From assembly GCA_037501455.1 (NCBI GenBank), contig CM074864.1:21570001-21634000 (forward strand): DNA of 64,000 nucleotides, given 5' to 3'. The notes below the pieces were generated by a model, which was not told where the DNA came from, did not search any database, and saw nothing but the letters and a program-made list of their open reading frames with translations. Below are positions 59,456 through 64,000 of the stretch, piece by piece. The number at the start of each line of letters is the position of its first letter. Positions within the stretch are counted from its first letter, which is position 1. This stretch comes from Lantana camara (lineage: Eukaryota > Streptophyta > Magnoliopsida > Lamiales > Verbenaceae). The translations under genes were made by a program, and so were the position numbers.

Positions 59456-62273
59456 TGCAAGCATAAGATCATAAAAATATCATATTCAACACATACATAA
59501 CTATTATAAGGTAAACTCGCATGCAGGGGTAGAAATCAGCATGTAAAGGCCATAGGTCTCATAACTATACAAAATCCTAAACCTCACCTTGTGAAAGTAG
59601 AGTCTGAGAGTGTGAAGGGCCAAACACTCTAAACCTCGGGCCCACCGGCACCACCAAACTCTATGACAAGACATACAGAAGCCCAGACTTAGACTCTATA
59701 TGAACCAAACAAGACGCACGACGTTGCTCAACATGATCGTGGTTATGCATAAGTGTTCATGTTGTGCTTGGATAAGGTGTCGTGGTCATTCAAGGCATAT
59801 CAATGCTCAACAAGGTCATATTTACAAGCAACCGACACGAAATTCCATATCCAAAGATGCACAATCAATTTAGGAAGTCAATGTATTCACAAAATGCATA
59901 TTAAATCATCCAATGTCATAGGGTTCAATTATAATATTAGAATTAAGCATCAAGTTCATGACGAGTTATAAAGTGCATAAGTAAGAGCAACTTGATCATA
60001 TAAACATACAAGGTTGTTGTACGTAGATGGCATGCTTGATACAAATAAAGAGTGCATTTAATTCACTTAAGCTCATACCTTACAACTTCACAACATGTTT
60101 GGTACACAAGCTCAAGTCACATTCATAGTTTCATAAATATTACACTTGCATCCCCTAAGTTATTTATAAAAGTTTAGAATTATTACACATACATCCCCTT
60201 AGTTGATTACTAAGCATAATTGTTCGTTTAAAGTGTTTATACAATTATTCAACTAGGAATTAATTACTTACAAGCATTACAATTATCAATTTATCGTAAT
60301 TCATGATATACCATTTTCGAGTAGTAAGAGTAAATCAAGATATTACAATTCTAACTCCTATCATGCATCAAGTCTCAAGTTGTTCAAGCATCTTTCATGT
60401 ATCTAAATTTATATTTGAAACACAATTTACAATAAACATAACATTGAGAACGTCTCAAATTCATATAGAGAAATCACAACATTTTCGTTCTTCTAAAATA
60501 TCATTCAAGTTCATTTAGTCACATAAAAGATTAGTTTCTAGATATTACACTAACACCCCTTCATATCTAAACACATAGTATAAATTCATCACATCGGCAT
60601 TCAAATTGTAAATCGAAACATTCATGCATATCACAATCCATTCAACACATGTTTTCATATACGATTAGAATATATCTCGATCAACAAACCAACAATAACC
60701 AATTTATTTGCACTTAAAACAATTAATTCAAATAATCACAATTACGCAAAATAATTCGTAATAAATAGATCGAGTGTCCGATTAACGAACTGAAAGTGGC
60801 GTTGAACTCACCACTACGAGACGAACATTCTGACCAGACGCCGCCGGAAAGCCACCACTGTAGCTGCCGAAATTTGGCCGGACCGTCGCCGAAGGTCCCA
60901 AAAAATCAGTCCTGAATGAAGTCTTCGTGCCCGTTCCGAATCCTCGATCAATTTCTGGAAATTCCAAGCCGATTGTCCTAGATCTGAAATCTAAGAACAT
61001 GAAAACCCTAAATCTTCAAACTCAAATTACTTCCAAACCGGTGAACCAAAATGCGATCTGAAAGAGGCGTTGTCTTACCCATGACGAGCTCTTCGAAAGC
61101 CCTAAGGTAGCTCGCCGGAAAAATCCTCGGAGCTAGTGCCGTTGTTGCACCGCCACTTTGCCGCCGCGATCTGCCGCCAAACTACCGAATCTGGAGTCGC
61201 CTGATCACAGGCCACTAGTTCTCGTCGTTCCGAACAACTTTCGTGAAGAGCCCAAGACCAAAAGATGGCCGGAAAAGGCCCCCGTTGGTAGCCGAAGTTT
61301 CTGCCGCTGCCGCTACAGTAACTCGCGCCGCCGCCGCGAGCTTTGGGCGGCGCGTGCGGCGTCGTCTCTGCTCCGATGGCCGCGTTGTCGATGTCAACCT
61401 CGGCGCCGGGAAGTCCTCTTGCTGGGTCTTCGGCGCGTGTACCAAGGAAGTGGCCGGAAAACACCGCGAAACGCCGGTGAAGTGGCGGCGGTCTGACAGC
61501 TTCATCGTTGCTACTGGAATCTGGCCATAACTCCACCACCATTCATCGTTAGGCCGTGAAATTGGTACTCTTGCGTCGTCTCGCTGAGATAATCGAAATG
61601 GACTATTCGTTTGTTGAATTCCGTCGAGAAACGATCGAGTTATGGGCTCGTAACCGAAGCCGCGCCTAGTACCCGCGGGAGAGAGAGAGTGGGAGAGGAG
61701 AGAGAGAGAGAGATAAAAGAGATTGAGAGAAATGTGTCTTGTGCACAAGCTATATACAACCGGGTATCCTTATCGCGTAGCAAGTAATAGCGCATACAAA
61801 CAATCGTAAATAAAATTGGTAAAGTTACGAATAATCATTCAAGCTCCGAATTAATTTTACAAATTAAAATGAAAGAGATAGATTTACCAATTAGAGTTTA
61901 ATTCAATTTAATTTTAGAAACCTTTCGTACAATTTAACGACATTTCGTAAACACATGATTGACAATTAATCTCAAGTAATTCAAGTAAACCGAAATTAAA
62001 CAAGTTAAGTAACATGGTGGATTTAAAATCAACTTGACAATTATTTCATGGAATAAATTTGAATTAAATCAAATTAGACAGTTAGGGTTAAATATGCATG
62101 TAATTAATCAAGTTGACAATTAATCTTAGAATAATTCGAATGAACACATATTAAATTGAATTTACATTAAATCACATAATTCAAGAACTCTTAAATTAAA
62201 CACACACAAGTGTAGAGACTTACTTGTTAATGTCATCAGGATGCCCTTCGAGAATACGGGGCGTCACATTTAC

Positions 62274-62748
62274 AGACCTAGTCGAACATGAATCAATCAT
62301 TCTTATTCAATTTGCACACTTACACTTTGGAGCTAAAATCCCCCCTCTCGCAAACCCTAAATTCGAAGACGATAATCACAGGAGGAGTTCACCATTGATG
62401 CTTAGATGTGGAAGCCGAGATTACTGAAGCTTGTGTAGCTTACTTGTCCGTTGTTTTTGCACGTTCGTGGCATTCAGGTAACTGTTGAGGTATCTTGGTG
62501 ATTTTTCACTTCATAAGTACGTGCTTTGCAGTAATGTGGGGTTTGAACCATGAATCTGAATCTTTTTGTTATGGTCGCGTCTTTTGTGGGTTTAAACCAT
62601 GAGTGTACTATTCTTTTGCTAATTTAAATGGTAAATTTCTAGGGTTTTAAATTTTTCCCTAAAACTTGTTGAGTACTCTTCTTCAAAATTGTTTTGTAAA
62701 ACTTGGTGAGTACGATTTATGAAATTTACTCAAATGTGTTTGTGTAGG
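62274..62748 (+). other. Probable MULE 5' region with an intron
   Basis: No long frame. A donor-like cag|gtaact at 62478 and an acceptor-like gtgtag ending at 62747 would remove a 270-nt leader intron. The ATG of the transposase follows at 62749. Confidence 0.4.
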
Positions 62749-64000
62749 ATGGCTGCTAAATGGTATAACCTACATTTGTGGGTCGGGGGTAATTTTATGA
62801 ACATAAAGGACATTGGGATGAGGTACATTGGTGGAAGAAGACATACTACATAAGTTAACCTTGACTTCCTGTCCGAATATTATATTATGAATTTATATAA
62901 GAGTCGTGGTGGTCGTGGCTTGGCTGTGGAGTTCTATTACCTGGAACTGGGGTACCCATAGATCAAGGTCTTAGGAAAATAGAGGGTGGTTGGTCGATTG
63001 TGCAGATGCAGAACCACCATACTGAGCACAAGGACATTACCATGTATGCAATGAAGATGCCCGACCCTATTGAAGCCATTGATAAAGATGGAAAAGATAT
63101 TACACTAGAGGTTCTTGCTGCTGATCAAGATGGACCTATAATGTTGCTTGTAGAAAATGAATATGAAGGAGAGGATGAAGTTCAGCCTGAAATTAATAAT
63201 GAAGATGAAATTGCAGCAGAGGATGGTGTTGAGGCTGAGAAGCAAGAAAATAGTGTTGAGACTGAAAACCAACAAGAAGTTGATGCTCAACTTAAAGATG
63301 AAAGTCAAGTTGAGCATGAAATACCTAAATCTAATGCTGCTGGAACACAGAATACAACTGAAGCCAATGTTACTACAACACAAAGCATGCATGAACTCAA
63401 TGTTGCTGGAACACAGACTGTTCCTGAAGTTGAAGATCCAAATAATTATAAAGACATCAATAATAATGGAAATGAAGAAACTTTTGAAGATGTAGGACAG
63501 TATGAACATGCCAATGATTTCAATGTAGAGGATGATGATTATGGAAATGATGCAGATTTTGAAGATGTAGGTCACTAGGAAAATTTGAGTGATCTAGGGG
63601 CCAAGTGAAGAGATGATGGAAGCATTCAGGCAAGTGAGAGAAGAGAGCAGGGCAGGTACTAGCAGATCCAATACCAACCCTGATCCTAAGGGTTCCCCTG
63701 ATAACAGTGATGATGAAGATTGGGTTGACAGTGGGTTGGAGCCAAGTGATGCAGATAGCCAGTTTGACACACCATTTGACAGGTTTGATGATGTTTAAGG
63801 ATCATCAGAGGATGATATATTCATCCAAAAGGATTGGAGTAAGGCGTGCAGGAAAAAGAGACTTAATGAAATGAGGAGAAAGAGGGTGGAACATAGAAGA
63901 AAGATAGTCAGTGATGTAGGTGGCAATGACTTTGATGTAGAACCTAATATCCCAGAAGATGAATAGTACAGTGAAGCAGATGATGATGAGAACTTTGATA
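62749..64000 (+). pseudogene. MuDR-family (MULE) transposase, N-terminal part, decayed
   Basis: From an ATG at 62749 the frame reads LHLWVGGNF, MRYIGGRRH, LSEYYIMNLYKS and VEFYYLELGYP. This is the pattern of the PB1-like N-terminal domain of plant MULE transposases. A TAA (62851-62853) and a frameshift near 62950 break it. The next frame gives IDQGLRKIEGGW, then an acidic low-complexity stretch with Asn/Thr/Gln repeats, ending at 63578. A third frame from 63613 (SPDNSDDEDWVDSG), with stops at 63796 and 63964, runs to the window end. The catalytic domain and zinc finger would lie beyond. The gene is clearly dead in this form; family assignment rests on the overall pattern. Confidence 0.6.

Larger units (their letters stand above)
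58186..62268 (-). mobile_element. Solo LTR (4083 bp), Tekay-like family
   Basis: Plus-strand ends are tgtaacacccc and gggcgtcaca, with tttac on both sides (58181-58185 and 62269-62273). There is no internal region. It belongs to a third family but shares the block order of the other long LTRs, including a GC-rich part at 60800-61640 and a ga-rich tract at 61680-61720. Confidence 0.88.

Noticed and set aside
1..64000. tRNA, rRNA or other structural RNA genes
   Set aside because: No cloverleaf with A and B boxes and no rRNA sequence was noticed; tggtatcagagc matches are primer-binding sites, not tRNA genes. A covariance-model scan would be needed to exclude small RNAs.
1..64000. Integrated plant pararetrovirus
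   Set aside because: All RT copies lie next to integrase domains and within LTRs, as in Ty3/gypsy elements; no movement protein or caulimovirus-type coat was seen.

Overview
This window is nuclear DNA from a flowering plant, probably a eudicot with a repeat-rich genome. The reasons are plant Ty3/gypsy lineages (Tat, Athila and Tekay/Del-like chromoviruses), MuDR-type (MULE) DNA transposon remains, AT-rich spacers, plant-style introns and microsatellites. There are no prokaryotic signals. The species cannot be told from the sequence. Only the first ~0.63 kb looks like host gene sequence: the 3' end of an unrecognised coding exon carrying a 37-residue repeat. Almost everything else is transposable-element DNA, with several elements inserted inside others.

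Layout. (1) 1-1297: end of a host gene and its 3' flank, with a 108-bp tandem repeat. (2) 1298-12437: a complete-length Tat-lineage element (+) with twin 457-bp LTRs, target-site duplication (TSD) ggaag, one long decayed gag-pol frame, and a 4.7-kb 3' region holding a spliced-looking antisense gene. (3) 13819-42196: a Tekay-like element (-), TSD aatat. It was split twice: an Athila element (15517-23890, TSD agcag) lies in its 3' LTR, and a second Tekay-like element (25301-34311, TSD aaaag) lies between its pol gene and its polypurine tract. (4) 42202-44591: older LTR debris, microsatellites, an LTR-like repeat and short hairpin-forming tandem repeats. (5) 44592-52017: a solo LTR (TSD catag) inserted in the leader of a related element, of which only the 5' LTR, primer-binding site and a trace of gag remain. 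(6) 52018-56900: an inverted copy of the 42.8-kb LTR-like repeat and a short Tat-type gag remnant. (7) About 56980-64000: MULE-like inverted repeats, one split by a 4.1-kb solo LTR (58186-62268, TSD tttac), then the decayed N-terminal part of a MULE transposase that runs off the window.

The elements do not form a joint pathway; they are a record of successive insertion and decay. The order can be read from the interruptions. The 13.8-42.2 kb element is older than the two inside it, and it landed in a still older LTR-like sequence. All reconstructed coding regions carry stops, frameshifts or deletions, so none looks autonomous. The most unusual points are the intron-bearing antisense gene in the Tat element, dense GGAACGGCCGTTCC-type palindromes in one LTR family, a block architecture shared by five different long LTRs, and a fold-back junction in the inner Tekay-like element. 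All comparisons were made by eye.
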